64,000 nucleotides of DNA from Candidatus Heimdallarchaeota archaeon (lineage in GTDB: Archaea > Asgardarchaeota > Heimdallarchaeia > Heimdallarchaeales > Kariarchaeaceae): contig JASBSB010000001.1 in assembly GCA_030149205.1 (NCBI GenBank), forward strand, positions 1-64,000, in the 5' to 3' direction. Below the pieces are notes generated by a model. That model was not told where the DNA came from and made no database searches. It saw only the letters and a list, made by a program, of their open reading frames with translations. Below are positions 36,237 through 46,524 of the stretch, in pieces; positions within the stretch are counted from its first letter, which is position 1; each line of letters starts with the position of its first letter. The translations under genes were made by a program, and so were the position numbers.

Positions 36237-36403
36237 TAAGATTTATTTTCATTGGGTTGATTTTACAAAATCTTGTATGAATTTTTCTCAGAAAAGGATG
36301 AGTAATTTAGACTTAATAAGAAGATCAAGTTTTTTGATGACATTTTAAACAGCGAATTAATTTGAAACGTATTTACTGAAACGAAATATGAGTCACTATT
36401 GGA

Positions 36404-37933
36404 TTAGATATCCACCTTAAATTCTCTTGGCGCCTTGATATGTTCAAGAATCATCCTTTCCATTGTGTAGGGGGGTGCAGTCTCCATAATCTGTATAGCC
36501 TCATCAATTTTGTGTTCAGAGTTTGCCCATATAGTGATCAACGCATCTCCTTCATGAACAATATCCCCTCTTTGCTTATGTATTATTAACCCTGAATATT
36601 TGTCTTTAGGAGCTCCTGCTGCTCTGGCGATCAGTCCAACATTATAAGAATCAAGAGAATATATGGTATCTTCTGTGGTCGCCTTTATTACATGAGTGTA
36701 CCTTGCCTCCTGTACATCCTCACTTTTAATTTTAGGGTCACCACCTTGAGCCTCACAAATTTCCTTAAATTTATCTAATGCCTTTCCTGATGTCAGGATT
36801 TCTCTTGCAAGATTGTACCCCTCCCCAGGATTTGCCTTTCCCACCATCTCAAAAATAATACCTGACAGAGACACAGCCTTCTTTTCCAGAGAAAGAGAGG
36901 AGGTTTGACCTTCAAGAATCTGAATCCCCTCTTTTATTTCCAAGGCTGGACCTATCATTGTTCCTATTGGAGTATCTCCAGGAGAGACAATAGATTCTAT
37001 CTGTAACCCTAAATTAGATCCTAATGCAGCGAACTGAGAAGCCAGCTGTCTGGCATCTTCCCTTTGTGGAAGTTTCGAACCTTTTCCTGTTGGAAGGTCA
37101 ATCAACACATATTTTGAACCTGCGGCTTTTTTCTTTGACAAAATAGACGCTAACATCATCTCTTTGGGGTCAATCTTTACTTGCTTTACGACTCTTAGAA
37201 ATTTATCAGCTACCGCCCCTAACCCAATTTTTAAGCCATCAACCATACACCCATTGGTTTTTTCTACGATCTGAGCAGTCTCTTCAAGCGTAAACTCAAC
37301 CCCCATAACAACTTCAAGAGCATCTGAAGTTCCTGCTGGAGAAGTAATTGCTCTAGTTGAGACTTTAGGAATAGTCAACCCTGCCGCAGCGATTATGGGT
37401 ATCATAATTGGAGTAATTCTATTCCCAGCTATCCCCCCTATAGAGTGTTTATCAACTATGGGAGACCTTTTGTGAGTTAACTTTTTTGAGTGCTCTAGAA
37501 TTCCTGCTGCTACATCTGTGACTTCCGTTAGGTTCATACTATTGATTTCGATTGCTGTTCCAAATGTTGCTATATGTGAGTCAGCCACGTAACCGTACTC
37601 TATGGCATCAAGAAAATCTGTTATTTCCTGTTTGTTTAGAGCCTTACGTGCCATTTTTCTTCTAACCACCCGTGTATATTTCTCCAAACCTATCTCTTCA
37701 CATTCTACAACATCACCTTCCTTTAACCTAAGGTGTTTTGCAATCTCAGGAGAAATTGCTGCAAATGTAGGTGGTACAATGCTTGAACTCATTAGTCTAA
37801 ATCCCTGATTTCGATCGATAATCTTAATGAGGAGTCCTGGTTCAACATCTAAGGTTTTTAAGTAGTCTGGATGAACAATAAAATAATTTGGAGAGCCTCC
37901 AACGAGGTCTCTCAGTAAAACTTTGAATTCCAT
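36404..37933 (-). CDS. deoA: AMP phosphorylase
   Basis: A 509-residue enzyme that splits AMP (also CMP/UMP) with phosphate to ribose-1,5-bisphosphate, the first step of the archaeal nucleotide degradation route through RuBisCO III. An N-terminal ~85-residue domain with double-psi-like strands (FKVLLRDLVGGSPNYFIVHP) distinguishes it from bacterial thymidine phosphorylase. The catalytic part shows KHSIGGIAGNRITPIMIPII, STRAITSPAGTSDALEVVMG and KKKAAGSKYVLIDLPTGKGSK. RuBisCO and ribose-1,5-bisphosphate isomerase are not in this window. ATG 37933 is the only sensible start. Confidence 0.95.
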   Translation of the reverse strand: MEFKVLLRDLVGGSPNYFIVHPDYLKTLDVEPGLLIKIIDRNQGFRLMSSSIVPPTFAAISPEIAKHLRLKEGDVVECEEIGLEKYTRVVRRKMARKALNKQEITDFLDAIEYGYVADSHIATFGTAIEINSMNLTEVTDVAAGILEHSKKLTHKRSPIVDKHSIGGIAGNRITPIMIPIIAAAGLTIPKVSTRAITSPAGTSDALEVVMGVEFTLEETAQIVEKTNGCMVDGLKIGLGAVADKFLRVVKQVKIDPKEMMLASILSKKKAAGSKYVLIDLPTGKGSKLPQREDARQLASQFAALGSNLGLQIESIVSPGDTPIGTMIGPALEIKEGIQILEGQTSSLSLEKKAVSLSGIIFEMVGKANPGEGYNLAREILTSGKALDKFKEICEAQGGDPKIKSEDVQEARYTHVIKATTEDTIYSLDSYNVGLIARAAGAPKDKYSGLIIHKQRGDIVHEGDALITIWANSEHKIDEAIQIMETAPPYTMERMILEHIKAPREFKVDI

Positions 37934-38206
37934 ATGAACACCAATTATAATTTAAAGAATTAAGTAAAGTGTCTATTTATCTTTTCGGTTGTCTACGATT
38001 TGTATTGTGTCAGAAAAATTATGAAATTCAATTTAATAGTTCATTAGATCTAAGTTTGTTGTATAACGAAATTTTAATTGTTATTTACAAGTTTTTAATG
38101 ATTAATCTCTACTTTCAAGTTCTGAGACCTACTATGAATTAAGGAATACAATTGAAACGAAATACAAGTTTTAGAGGTTAAATTAAATTTTACAATGATG
38201 TTTGAA

Positions 38207-41200
38207 TTAATTTTTGATTAATTTTCTCTTTTTCATTAAGCTAACCACAGGTATCAGAACCACGGCAAGGATAGGTGTCCATCCAAAGCTCACAAAACTG
38301 ACTCCAGGTTTAGAGGTGACAGTTGACGAGGTTAACTCACCACCTTTTGATGTTGATGCAAAAACTGCACCACCAGATGAATATGCAGAGCTTGAACCCT
38401 GTCCAGTTGCTGAGGACTGACTTTGTTCTTGTGCTGCTGCTTCAGTGTTAAGTGACAGTAATGAACCTATTGTGGCACTAAATGTTGCACTAAACCCGAA
38501 CTTTGCGACAGTTCCGAAGGATGATTGTCCTTCTATCATGAACTCTATTAATGCGGGTGGAATATATCCTGAGCTCGTCTTAAGGGTCAGTGAAAGCGTT
38601 ATAGTAACACTTTCTCCAACTGCAAATGAAGTGTTTAGTAGGACCTGTGTATCTGTTCCAACAGTAGAAATACTAAGTGTACCCTTTGATGCTGAACTTG
38701 CAGTTACTGTAAAGTCAGCAAGAGGTAAGAACTGTGTAATTATTGCATGATCAGTTGCAGCATTTCCTATATTCTTTGCAGTTATGGTGAAAGTGAATTT
38801 TCCACTTGTGTCAGGTGTTGATGAGGATGTACTCAACTTAATTCTGGCCTCTGGGACTGCTGGGTTAAGACTAATGGTGGGCGGCAAAAGTAATGCCCCT
38901 ATAAGAGTTGAGACAGTAAATTCTTTTGTTTGTCCACCATATGGAAATGAGGTTACTCCACGATCGAAGAAATCAGTAGTCGTAGGTGCAACTTGACCCT
39001 TTTCAGATGTGAACTCAACAACTGCAAAGACTGGATGGTAGCCCACAAAGGTATTTGCACTTGGAACAGTATATGAAAATGAGGTGTTGGAATTTGCATT
39101 TAGGGTTCCAAGAGATTTTGTGTAAAACCTGTCAAATTCGGTTAGTTTCCAGTTTCTTCCTAGCTTGGCATGTACGAGATGAACCTTAACATCTGATGCA
39201 GCTGCATTTCCTGTATTGAAAACACTGACATCGAACGTGATGGGGTCTCCAACATTATAAACCTGTTTGTTATCTTTGAATCTTACAGTTGCGCCAATTA
39301 CTGCCTCATCATCAGCGATCTGAATATTCTGACCATTTGATAATCCGAAGAATTTGAAACCTTGTGCATCTTGCCAGGTAAACATTACTCCCATGGTAAT
39401 AAATGCGTCAACTGAAGCACCTAATGGGTTATGAATTGCATCAGTATAGAATGAGAGTGGGCGTCCAGAGAAGTTCTCTAATGCAAAAATGTATTGCATT
39501 AGCTCATTGTAATTTCTGGGGCTTGATTGTAAGGTCAATTTATTAAAGGAAATGCCTCCTGCAGAGGTTGTCCCCTTAACTAATTTCATATATGCGAGGT
39601 TATCACTAGCAGATGGAATGTTTGTTATCTGGAGCTGTAAATTTACAGATGCTCCAGCAGCAATGCTTGGAACGGTTGCCTCTAAAAATGTCATATTGAT
39701 TGGATTCACAGACCCAACAGTTCTTTGTACTGCTGTAAAGTTGACGGGTAACAATTTGAAAATTGGGATTTTATCATAGTAGGCCGCCAATGATGAGTTA
39801 AACGTTGCACTTAATGTAGAAGGTAACGAATCTCTTAGAGCTGTCCTCAATTTAGGAAAATCTGTGGCAGTTGTGATAGAGACTGCGTTTAATGCGGGTA
39901 CAATATAATTATACACCGCACTTATAGCTCCTTGAGGAGCACCATCAGGTGTGAGTAATGAGACACTAAAGTCAGCTCCTGTTATCGATTTAGAGTAAAT
40001 AGAGTAGGAAGTTGTTGTATTCCAATCTGCTAATTTTCCAGACGAGTTGTAATACCATCCATCCAGTGAAAGGAAATTAAAGTTGAAACTGTTTGATATT
40101 CCAGCGATTGTACTACTCACAGAAATATTAAAATTGGTAGTGAAAGTACTATTTAGAGTTATTCCAGATCTGATCCTGTACATACTCATATTAGCATTTA
40201 CAATTCTGTTGAAATCCTTCCCAAGTGGAAAGCTTAACTTGACGTTATTGGCAACTTCTGACCCAATATTTGTCAGATTAAAATTAGCTTCTAATGTACC
40301 CTGTGTGTTAAGCTTGGTTTGATTTATGCTTAAATGATTTTCCACCATTGGAAATGTCTTGGACATCCCCACTTTGAATGTGTATGTGTAATCAGGCGCA
40401 GTTGGTAGAGTATAATCACTTCTGAAGCTTCTTACATCCCAAAATGCCTCGCTAGTTACCTGAGGTAATGGGTTAGATGTTTGAGCTGGTGAAATTGCTA
40501 CGGTGGTAATTGGATAAGGAATATTTATTCTTACTCTGCTCAAACCTCTGATTGTGTCAGGGGTTGGTGCAGAACCAAAAATAGACTTAACACTGATTTT
40601 GTACTCTCCACTTGTTCCTGTGTTTACAATACCGTTAGGTGAAACAAAATATCCCCACGTACTTGCATAACTGTCTCCTCCGTAGTTTAACACACTATAG
40701 GCAAAACCAAACGGTTTGTTAGTGACTGAAATTGCGTTAAAAAGATCGCTGAAACCACCTGTCCTTATACCTTTGACGTCAGATAGGACTGAGGACGCAA
40801 TAGTATCATTTCCACCTGCGAACATGAAAACATATCCTTTTGCAGTTAGACCTACCGAGTAGGTGAGGTGCATTTTAACACTATATTTTGCCTCAAGAGC
40901 AGTTGCGGCTATGTTTGCCTGATCTACTGCCTGACTTAAAGTCATAGTTATTGGATAAAGTAAAGCCAATGACAATCCATCGGGAAAACTACTTGGGATT
41001 CTTTGAAGGTAGGTGTCGTATCCAGAGTTATTCACATAGGCAACCTGCCAGCTGACAGCAGTTTTAAATCCGTTGCTGCTTGGGCTGATTGCTGCTGGAA
41101 ATGAAGCTGAACCACCATGAACCACGATTCTGTTCAAGGTTGCAGTTCCCTTTCCTGCGATGACTGTTGCATATTCAAGTCCATAACTGGTTACAAGAGA

Positions 41201-41320
41201 ATTCTTTGACAGATCATTTTGTATAATCTGCTGATTCGCTGTTACCGAGCTAGAGAGCATTAATAACATCATCATCGCCGATAATATTACAGTAAGTTTT
41301 GATATTTTATTATTCATCAT
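38207..41320 (-). CDS. Large secreted surface protein with CARDB/DUF11-like domains
   Basis: A 1037-residue surface protein. The N-terminus is a signal peptide (LTVILSAMMMLLMLSSSVTA) and the C-terminus a hydrophobic anchor PILAVVLIPVVSLM followed by KKRKLIKN. Several Ig-like repeats of CARDB/DUF11 type are readable: LEANFNLTNIGSEVANNVKL near 345, ITFDVSVFNTGNAAASDVKV near 700, and FTFTITAKNIGNAATDHAII near 850. A Ser/Gly/Ala linker with many S and Q precedes the anchor, typical of wall-spanning regions. Numerous N-x-S/T sites suit N-glycosylation. ATG 41320 is supported by AGGTGA just upstream and TATA-like TATTTATAG about 58 nt upstream. No catalytic motif seen. Confidence 0.75.
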   Translation of the reverse strand: MMNNKISKLTVILSAMMMLLMLSSSVTANQQIIQNDLSKNSLVTSYGLEYATVIAGKGTATLNRIVVHGGSASFPAAISPSSNGFKTAVSWQVAYVNNSGYDTYLQRIPSSFPDGLSLALLYPITMTLSQAVDQANIAATALEAKYSVKMHLTYSVGLTAKGYVFMFAGGNDTIASSVLSDVKGIRTGGFSDLFNAISVTNKPFGFAYSVLNYGGDSYASTWGYFVSPNGIVNTGTSGEYKISVKSIFGSAPTPDTIRGLSRVRINIPYPITTVAISPAQTSNPLPQVTSEAFWDVRSFRSDYTLPTAPDYTYTFKVGMSKTFPMVENHLSINQTKLNTQGTLEANFNLTNIGSEVANNVKLSFPLGKDFNRIVNANMSMYRIRSGITLNSTFTTNFNISVSSTIAGISNSFNFNFLSLDGWYYNSSGKLADWNTTTSYSIYSKSITGADFSVSLLTPDGAPQGAISAVYNYIVPALNAVSITTATDFPKLRTALRDSLPSTLSATFNSSLAAYYDKIPIFKLLPVNFTAVQRTVGSVNPINMTFLEATVPSIAAGASVNLQLQITNIPSASDNLAYMKLVKGTTSAGGISFNKLTLQSSPRNYNELMQYIFALENFSGRPLSFYTDAIHNPLGASVDAFITMGVMFTWQDAQGFKFFGLSNGQNIQIADDEAVIGATVRFKDNKQVYNVGDPITFDVSVFNTGNAAASDVKVHLVHAKLGRNWKLTEFDRFYTKSLGTLNANSNTSFSYTVPSANTFVGYHPVFAVVEFTSEKGQVAPTTTDFFDRGVTSFPYGGQTKEFTVSTLIGALLLPPTISLNPAVPEARIKLSTSSSTPDTSGKFTFTITAKNIGNAATDHAIITQFLPLADFTVTASSASKGTLSISTVGTDTQVLLNTSFAVGESVTITLSLTLKTSSGYIPPALIEFMIEGQSSFGTVAKFGFSATFSATIGSLLSLNTEAAAQEQSQSSATGQGSSSAYSSGGAVFASTSKGGELTSSTVTSKPGVSFVSFGWTPILAVVLIPVVSLMKKRKLIKN

Positions 41321-41478
41321 ATCACCTAGAGTGGAATAATTTGTTAATTACAATTACAACTTTCTTCTATAAATACTTAATTGAACATTGTATTATTAAA
41401 GCTTAATCAAATAATTTGGGAGTTATATGAGTGTAGTAATTGAACAACGTTCTTTTCCAACAGATTTTTTTACATACA

Positions 41479-42417
41479 TCATATACCTAAGATATGATTT
41501 TGAGCAGCTTCGATTCCCTTAACAATAGAGTATTTGGTCAATTGAGGGCTATTATCTTTTAGTTTCGAGGAGATGATACCTGCAAGAAATGAATCTCCTG
41601 CTCCTGTAAAATTAATACCAGGTTGTTTTAGCTTAGGCACCTCAACGGTAATTGATTCTGAAGGTGTATCAATTTGGACGTCTTTTGCTGTATGAAGCAA
41701 TTTATTGTAGCTTAAACCTTTAAGGTTCTCATTAAAATACGATTCCTCAAATTCATTGTAGAGAAGATAACTATTGGTGTCCTTCAATAGTTTTCTCAAG
41801 AGATTGAAAAGAGCTTGTTCATCTCGATGAAAATCAAAGTTAGATGGTTCTATCAACACAAGACCAGAATTTGTAGATTCTGCATTCAATGCTAATTTGA
41901 TCACATCAAGCTCGTCAAAAATTTCTTGATATTTATATCCATTTGAAGCCAGATATAGTGATGCAATCCACTCAGGCGACTTGGGATTTAATCCCCAATT
42001 TAGGTACATTTTAATGGGACTCCCCACCCATAAGTCATACACATCTTTTGAGAACTCAGGTTTGCCCAGAGAGGATACCACAGAATTGTATTGGTTATCC
42101 CCCTCAAGCCAGTTTATGGCAACGGTTTGATTCTGATCCTTAGTGAGAATAGGCGATAGTTCTGTGTATTTAAGCTTCAATTTATTGAGCATCAGTACAA
42201 AATAGTTCGACATAGAGCTTACCAAAGTATTAGGAATTTTGAGTTTCTCTAACTCTATAGAAACATTGACACCATTTCCCCCGGGTCGTTGAAGAATTGA
42301 AGCAGTTCTGTTATGGTTTCCTGGAACTGGAAGCTTATCTAGAAATTCTCCCTCTTTATTTTTAGCCTCGACAATTATATCAATGAAGCTAGGATCGAAT
42401 CCAACAGCTAGGGTCAC
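41479..42417 (-). CDS. PfkB-family sugar or nucleoside kinase
   Basis: A 312-residue ribokinase-like protein. The N-terminal region has RPGGNGVNVSIELEKLKI, the substrate-binding GG-x-G-x-N pattern, and the C-terminus GINFTGAGDSFLAGIISSKL contains the catalytic GAGDS motif with its Asp. The middle lid region is divergent, so the substrate (ribose, fructose-6-P, nucleoside or other) cannot be named. It ends about 50 nt from the HisRS gene upstream on the same strand and might be co-transcribed with it. Confidence 0.8.
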   Translation of the reverse strand: MTLAVGFDPSFIDIIVEAKNKEGEFLDKLPVPGNHNRTASILQRPGGNGVNVSIELEKLKIPNTLVSSMSNYFVLMLNKLKLKYTELSPILTKDQNQTVAINWLEGDNQYNSVVSSLGKPEFSKDVYDLWVGSPIKMYLNWGLNPKSPEWIASLYLASNGYKYQEIFDELDVIKLALNAESTNSGLVLIEPSNFDFHRDEQALFNLLRKLLKDTNSYLLYNEFEESYFNENLKGLSYNKLLHTAKDVQIDTPSESITVEVPKLKQPGINFTGAGDSFLAGIISSKLKDNSPQLTKYSIVKGIEAAQNHILGI

Positions 42418-42466
42418 AAGATGGTATGATAAGGATTTTATTTAATTTAGACTGTTCTAAATAGTT

Positions 42467-43984
42467 TCAATTGAGATGTTGTTTAAGATAATTAATCAAG
42501 TCAGATTCTTTAACTTCAATGGTCTCTTTATTTCTCATATCCCTAATGCTCACTTGATTATTCTCAACATCTTTAGGTCCAATCAGAATTGCATAGTGGG
42601 AACCTGATTGATCTGCGACCTCAAGGTGCTTCTTAACTTTCCATTTAAAGGGATTGTTAAGGACTGTATAACCCACATTTCTTAATAAATGACTAATTTC
42701 AATAGATTTGGCAATCTGATCCTTCTTAATTGGTGCAACATAGATATTAGATGATTCAGTCTGAGTTGTTAATGTAATCCTTCGGGACTTGAGGACCTCA
42801 AGTATGGCTGCTTCACCCATTCCAAATCCAACCCCAGACAAGGGTAAGCCTCCAACCGCTTCTACCAGATTCTCATATCTTCCACCTCCACATAATGCTC
42901 TAACTATTCTTCCAGTTCTGTCAAACGCTTCATATACAATTCCAGTGTAATAATCAAGTCCTCGAGCAAGTCCGAGGTCGAATTCAATGACATCGTTAAT
43001 TCCCCAGCTTTCAAAGGTTTCTGAAATTAATCGTAATTCCTCAAAGGGTTTTATACAGCTTTCTGGGAGGTCTATCTTACTTAATTCATTTATAACTTGT
43101 TTGGGGTCACCTTTTATGTTTGTAATCGATATTATTGTCTCAATCAAGTTAACGTCTGTTATACCAATTTCATTCATTGATTTTGAGAGAACAGCAATTT
43201 CAATTGTTTCTCTTTCTTCAACAAGGACAAGTAGATTTGATTCCGCGTTGTTAGAAAGTTCAATATAATACTCACCTTTTGCTGATATTAACTGTCTGTA
43301 TTGTTTAGCTTTTTCGGGTGCCTCCTTAGGTTTACCCATCTCAACATATCTTCTTTCTACTTCCTCTTGAATAAGTTTGAGTTTTTTATCTACAATTTCC
43401 AATATCTTGCGAATTTTGTCTTTAAGACCCAAGGAGACTAAAAATTCTGTTATTAACTTTCTATGATTTACAAGAATAGCAAAATCATCAGATTTCAATC
43501 CTGTGGCAAACAAAATTTTTGCAACAATTGCAATGGTTTCAATGTCTGCCATAACTGAATCCTCTCCCAGAATATCGACATTGAGTTGCCAGAATTCACG
43601 ACTTCTACCTCTTTGAGGTGTTTCATCCCTGAACAATCTTGGAATAGAAAACCAACGAATAGGCTTGGTGTAACGAACTTGTTCTTTAGCAAGCATGCGA
43701 GCCAATGTTGGTGTTTGTTCTGGCCTTAATACCAAAGTCTTCCCGAATCTATCTTTCAACTGGAACACCTCACCCATTAGATTTTCACCAGATTTTGCCT
43801 CATATAATGAGCGGTATTCTAAGGATGGACCTTCATATTCCTGATAAGAAAAACTTAGACATATATTTTTCATTATCTTAAGAAGTTGATTCAACTCTTC
43901 CCAATTTTCTGGATAATAATCATAAAATCCATTTGCAGGTTGGAGTAGGTTATTAGACTCCACAATTATTCTTGAATAGAGCAC
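42467..43984 (-). CDS. hisS: Histidyl-tRNA synthetase
   Basis: HisRS (505 residues) charges tRNA-His. Class II motifs are present: motif 2 in RWFSIPRLFRDETPQRGRSREFWQLNVDILG, the HisA loop LARGLDYYTGIVYEAF, CGGGRYENLV, and motif 3 GVGFGMGEAAILEVL. The anticodon-binding domain follows (SSNIYVAPIKKDQ...). It is some 70 residues longer than typical, from an insertion around 195-270 rich in Lys/Glu (KKLKLIQEEVERRYVEMGKP). The first in-frame ATG is at 43984; an internal start near NNLLQPANGFYDYYPE is also possible. Confidence 0.95.
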   Translation of the reverse strand: MLYSRIIVESNNLLQPANGFYDYYPENWEELNQLLKIMKNICLSFSYQEYEGPSLEYRSLYEAKSGENLMGEVFQLKDRFGKTLVLRPEQTPTLARMLAKEQVRYTKPIRWFSIPRLFRDETPQRGRSREFWQLNVDILGEDSVMADIETIAIVAKILFATGLKSDDFAILVNHRKLITEFLVSLGLKDKIRKILEIVDKKLKLIQEEVERRYVEMGKPKEAPEKAKQYRQLISAKGEYYIELSNNAESNLLVLVEERETIEIAVLSKSMNEIGITDVNLIETIISITNIKGDPKQVINELSKIDLPESCIKPFEELRLISETFESWGINDVIEFDLGLARGLDYYTGIVYEAFDRTGRIVRALCGGGRYENLVEAVGGLPLSGVGFGMGEAAILEVLKSRRITLTTQTESSNIYVAPIKKDQIAKSIEISHLLRNVGYTVLNNPFKWKVKKHLEVADQSGSHYAILIGPKDVENNQVSIRDMRNKETIEVKESDLINYLKQHLN

Positions 43985-44169
43985 ATTAAAGCTTCATCGG
44001 TTGAAACCTGCCACGAAAAAGTTTAGTAAAAATATTGATCTGGTGTTTGGTTTGCATAATCCAATGCAAGAAATAAATTGAATAATTCTCAGTTACAATT
44101 TCATAATTTGGTACCTGGTGATTATTAGATTTCAATAGGTTATTATGTACTAAAAACCAATATTATATT

Positions 44170-44841
44170 ATGGGGATTTTCCGCAAAAAGGAAACAACAC
44201 AAGATATCAACAATTTCGAGCACTGGGTTATTGCAGTAATAGAACAATTAGATTTGGATGTAAAGAACATTGGTATTTTGGCGGTACTTGGTGGGATATT
44301 GATTCTCATCAAAAACCAAGGGATTTTATGGGTTCCATATAAACATATCAAAGAAATTACACATAAGGTAGAAACTAAGGACCTCGGTGAACCCGGCGTT
44401 GTGATATCTAGCTTGGTCATTGGTACAGTTTTAAATTTTTCACTCCCTGCTGTTCTAATGTCAACATTTGGGGTTAAGCGACTCTTCGAAATCTATGCCA
44501 AGTCTCCGCCTGAGAGGATGCTATCTGTTATTAATGGCCTGATTGCGGATATTGAGATCAAGAACATACAAGTAAATCGTTTACAAAAGGGATTTAAAGC
44601 TTTTCCAGTCTTTTCTGAGGAAGATTATCCCCTTGCTCTTCTGGAGATTAACTTAAAACTTTCTGATCAATCTAAACGTTCGATTATTCAGAGGGGAAAT
44701 GATTTTATTAAGAAATTACTGTTCCAAGAGGATCATCTGAGATTTCTAGTAACATCTGACGATAATCTGTTGCGCTTCGTGAATTTAGCAAAGAAATCAG
44801 GGTTAGAAGTTCGGGATTATAGAACTTTATTAACTGAATAG
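44170..44841 (+). CDS. Hypothetical protein, possibly PH-like with hydrophobic segment
   Basis: A 223-residue protein of unknown function. A strand-rich stretch IGILAVLGGILILIKNQGIL followed by WVPYKHIKEI resembles the start of bacterial PH-like domains, and VVISSLVIGTVLNFSLPAVL may be a membrane helix or buried strand pair. The C-terminal half is soluble and basic (KRSIIQRGNDFIKKLL). Divergent from hisS. The PH-like idea is weak. Confidence 0.55.
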   Translation: MGIFRKKETTQDINNFEHWVIAVIEQLDLDVKNIGILAVLGGILILIKNQGILWVPYKHIKEITHKVETKDLGEPGVVISSLVIGTVLNFSLPAVLMSTFGVKRLFEIYAKSPPERMLSVINGLIADIEIKNIQVNRLQKGFKAFPVFSEEDYPLALLEINLKLSDQSKRSIIQRGNDFIKKLLFQEDHLRFLVTSDDNLLRFVNLAKKSGLEVRDYRTLLTE

Positions 44842-44854
44842 AACAGATGCGAAA

Positions 44855-45325
44855 TTAAACATACCCTATAACCAAATCTACCTGTTCCCAGAATTCCACA
44901 TCGTTAGAATATTTTTCAATAACTGAATCCAGTAACAAAGAGTCACTTCTTAATCTTTCAACAAATATTCTTGGCCAAACTGCAATCACATGTAACCTGT
45001 TATCAGGAAGAATACCAAACAATATCCCGATTCGTTGGTTATTCTGTTTAACCACCCCAAGAAGGGCAAAAATAGCCAATTCGGATAAGTCATCTCCTGT
45101 GTTAGAGACAACCTGTTTCAAATTCCTGTACACTGAATAATGCTCATAAAGGTTTGAGTAATTAATCAGTGTGTCCAAAAAGCTTCTATCAACAGTAGGT
45201 TCTCCAAGAAAAGAAGAAATGTCAACAAACTCTATGAGAACGTCATCAAACTCTGATGAGGAGTCTACGCCCTCGAGTCTCACGATCCATTTATCACTTT
45301 GTTTGTCTTGATTAACAGTCAACAA
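44855..45325 (-). CDS. Hypothetical soluble protein
   Basis: A 156-residue acidic protein convergent with the preceding gene. Segments KWIVRLEGVDSSS, ELAIFALLGVVKQNNQRIGI and LHVIAVWPRIFVERLRSD alternate strands and helices, giving a small alpha/beta fold. No motif, membrane segment or signal peptide. I do not recognise it. Confidence 0.6.
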   Translation of the reverse strand: MLTVNQDKQSDKWIVRLEGVDSSSEFDDVLIEFVDISSFLGEPTVDRSFLDTLINYSNLYEHYSVYRNLKQVVSNTGDDLSELAIFALLGVVKQNNQRIGILFGILPDNRLHVIAVWPRIFVERLRSDSLLLDSVIEKYSNDVEFWEQVDLVIGYV

Positions 45326-45429
45326 AAGTATTCAGAATACTCTCAATTAATTCTTTTCTATGAACTAACATATTAATGAGACTGAAACACTAAAATAGAA
45401 TTTATTTATGAGGGATAATTTCTTCAGTT

Positions 45430-45759
45430 ATGGCAATGCAAACACCCGGAAGCATCATGAAATTCAACACTTTTTCCCCCGAGGATAAAGCGTATACCAT
45501 CAAGCTTCTGGCTGCTTCTGTTATAGGGATATTATGGGGAGTCTTTTCAGGTGTCTTTTATCTATCATCCAGCTTCGTAAGCGGATGGTTAGGTCTCGGT
45601 GTTTTCCTTTTGCAAGCGTTCCTTTTGGGAGTCTATGTCAAGAGCAAATATAAACTTAACAAAATGTCTCTTATGAAGGCTTTCAGACACTCAATCTTGA
45701 TGTCATTTTTTAGTTTTGTTTTCCTTTGGGTAACTGTGTTTAACTTTTATGTGAATTAA
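45430..45759 (+). CDS. Small three-helix membrane protein, EMC6-like
   Basis: A 109-residue protein with three membrane helices (about 23-45, 50-69, 84-105) and a short N-terminus. Its pattern recalls EMC6, a core subunit of the eukaryotic ER membrane protein complex that has archaeal relatives: SVIGILWGVFSGVFYLSSSF in helix 1, SGWLGLGVFLLQAFLLGVYV in helix 2, a basic linker with KSKYKL and KMSLMKAFRH, and a third helix ending FVFLWVTVFNFYV. The match is from memory and needs a profile search. TTTATTTAT at 45401-45409 is 25 nt before ATG 45430, so it should be leaderless. Confidence 0.55.
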   Translation: MAMQTPGSIMKFNTFSPEDKAYTIKLLAASVIGILWGVFSGVFYLSSSFVSGWLGLGVFLLQAFLLGVYVKSKYKLNKMSLMKAFRHSILMSFFSFVFLWVTVFNFYVN

Positions 45760-45894
45760 TAAATTATAGATCAAACCTATCAATGTTCTCGGAACCAAAA
45801 CTAATCCAATGGTACAACTAAACAAAAAAACTCAATAAAATATTATCTTTTTCACATTAGAATTTCATAATAATATCTATACAGTTATCGAATT

Positions 45895-46524
45895 CTATAC
45901 AGTGATACGAATTCCATTCAATGTGGTTATTTGAAATGAGTCGCCTGCGTTGGTTACTGAATATGTACCATCTCTATTGTTAGTTACAGTAGAGGTTCCA
46001 GGTGAGACGACTGTGACTGTGGCATCTCCAATTGGCATGGTTACACCGTTTATGACTCTGTAGATTGTGATAGTAGTCCCTACTTTGTTAAAGTTGTATT
46101 CCATAGTAAGATGATAAGTTTGCTTTAATGTATTCTTACTATTGCTCAGTTCCAGAGAAAATACTGAAACAACCAAGTATCCGTTAGCTCTAATTGTCAA
46201 CTGCGTGGGTTGAGCCACCTGAAAGTTTGAGGTAAATCCACGTGTCAAGAAACTGTTACTTAACCTGTTTAGTTGGGCCTGTACTTCAACGTCAAAATTT
46301 GAGGTATTTAATCCCTGAGAGAATCTTGCGAGTTCTATTTTAGATATCTGTTGAACGTTATCGCCCACATTGGACCAAGTTAGTATAAACTCACTGCTTC
46401 CTGCAGTAGGATCAGTGTATTGTGCTCTGTTTAGGTCTAATAGGACTGAGGTTATACCAAGGAGAAATGTTATTGTCAATATAGTTAACAACAAAAATAT
46501 TTGGCTTCTGTTCCGTAGTTTCAT
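45895..46524 (-). CDS. Pilin-like secreted protein 3
   Basis: A 209-residue protein with a short positive N-terminus, the tripeptide RSQ (LRNRSQIF), and a single hydrophobic helix LLLTILTITFLLGITSVLL, then a beta-rich Ser/Thr-rich domain. This is the plan of archaeal type IV pilin-like or TadE-like proteins. Its last part carries an Ig-like strand run (GDATVTVVSPGTSTVTNNRD). ATG overlaps the stop of the preceding pilin-like gene (TGATGA). It is last in the pilus operon. Confidence 0.65.
   Translation of the reverse strand: MKLRNRSQIFLLLTILTITFLLGITSVLLDLNRAQYTDPTAGSSEFILTWSNVGDNVQQISKIELARFSQGLNTSNFDVEVQAQLNRLSNSFLTRGFTSNFQVAQPTQLTIRANGYLVVSVFSLELSNSKNTLKQTYHLTMEYNFNKVGTTITIYRVINGVTMPIGDATVTVVSPGTSTVTNNRDGTYSVTNAGDSFQITTLNGIRITV

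Noticed and set aside
36360..38170. Short shared sequence TGAAACGAAATA downstream of two minus-strand genes (near 36376 and 38153)
   Set aside because: Two copies of a 12-mer in A/T-rich intergenic DNA are too little to call a repeat; they may simply be U-rich terminator sequence on the minus strand.
38214..38996. Plus-strand frames opposite the 1037-residue surface protein
   Set aside because: They are antisense shadows of a long Thr/Ser-rich coding region and lack start signals or domains.
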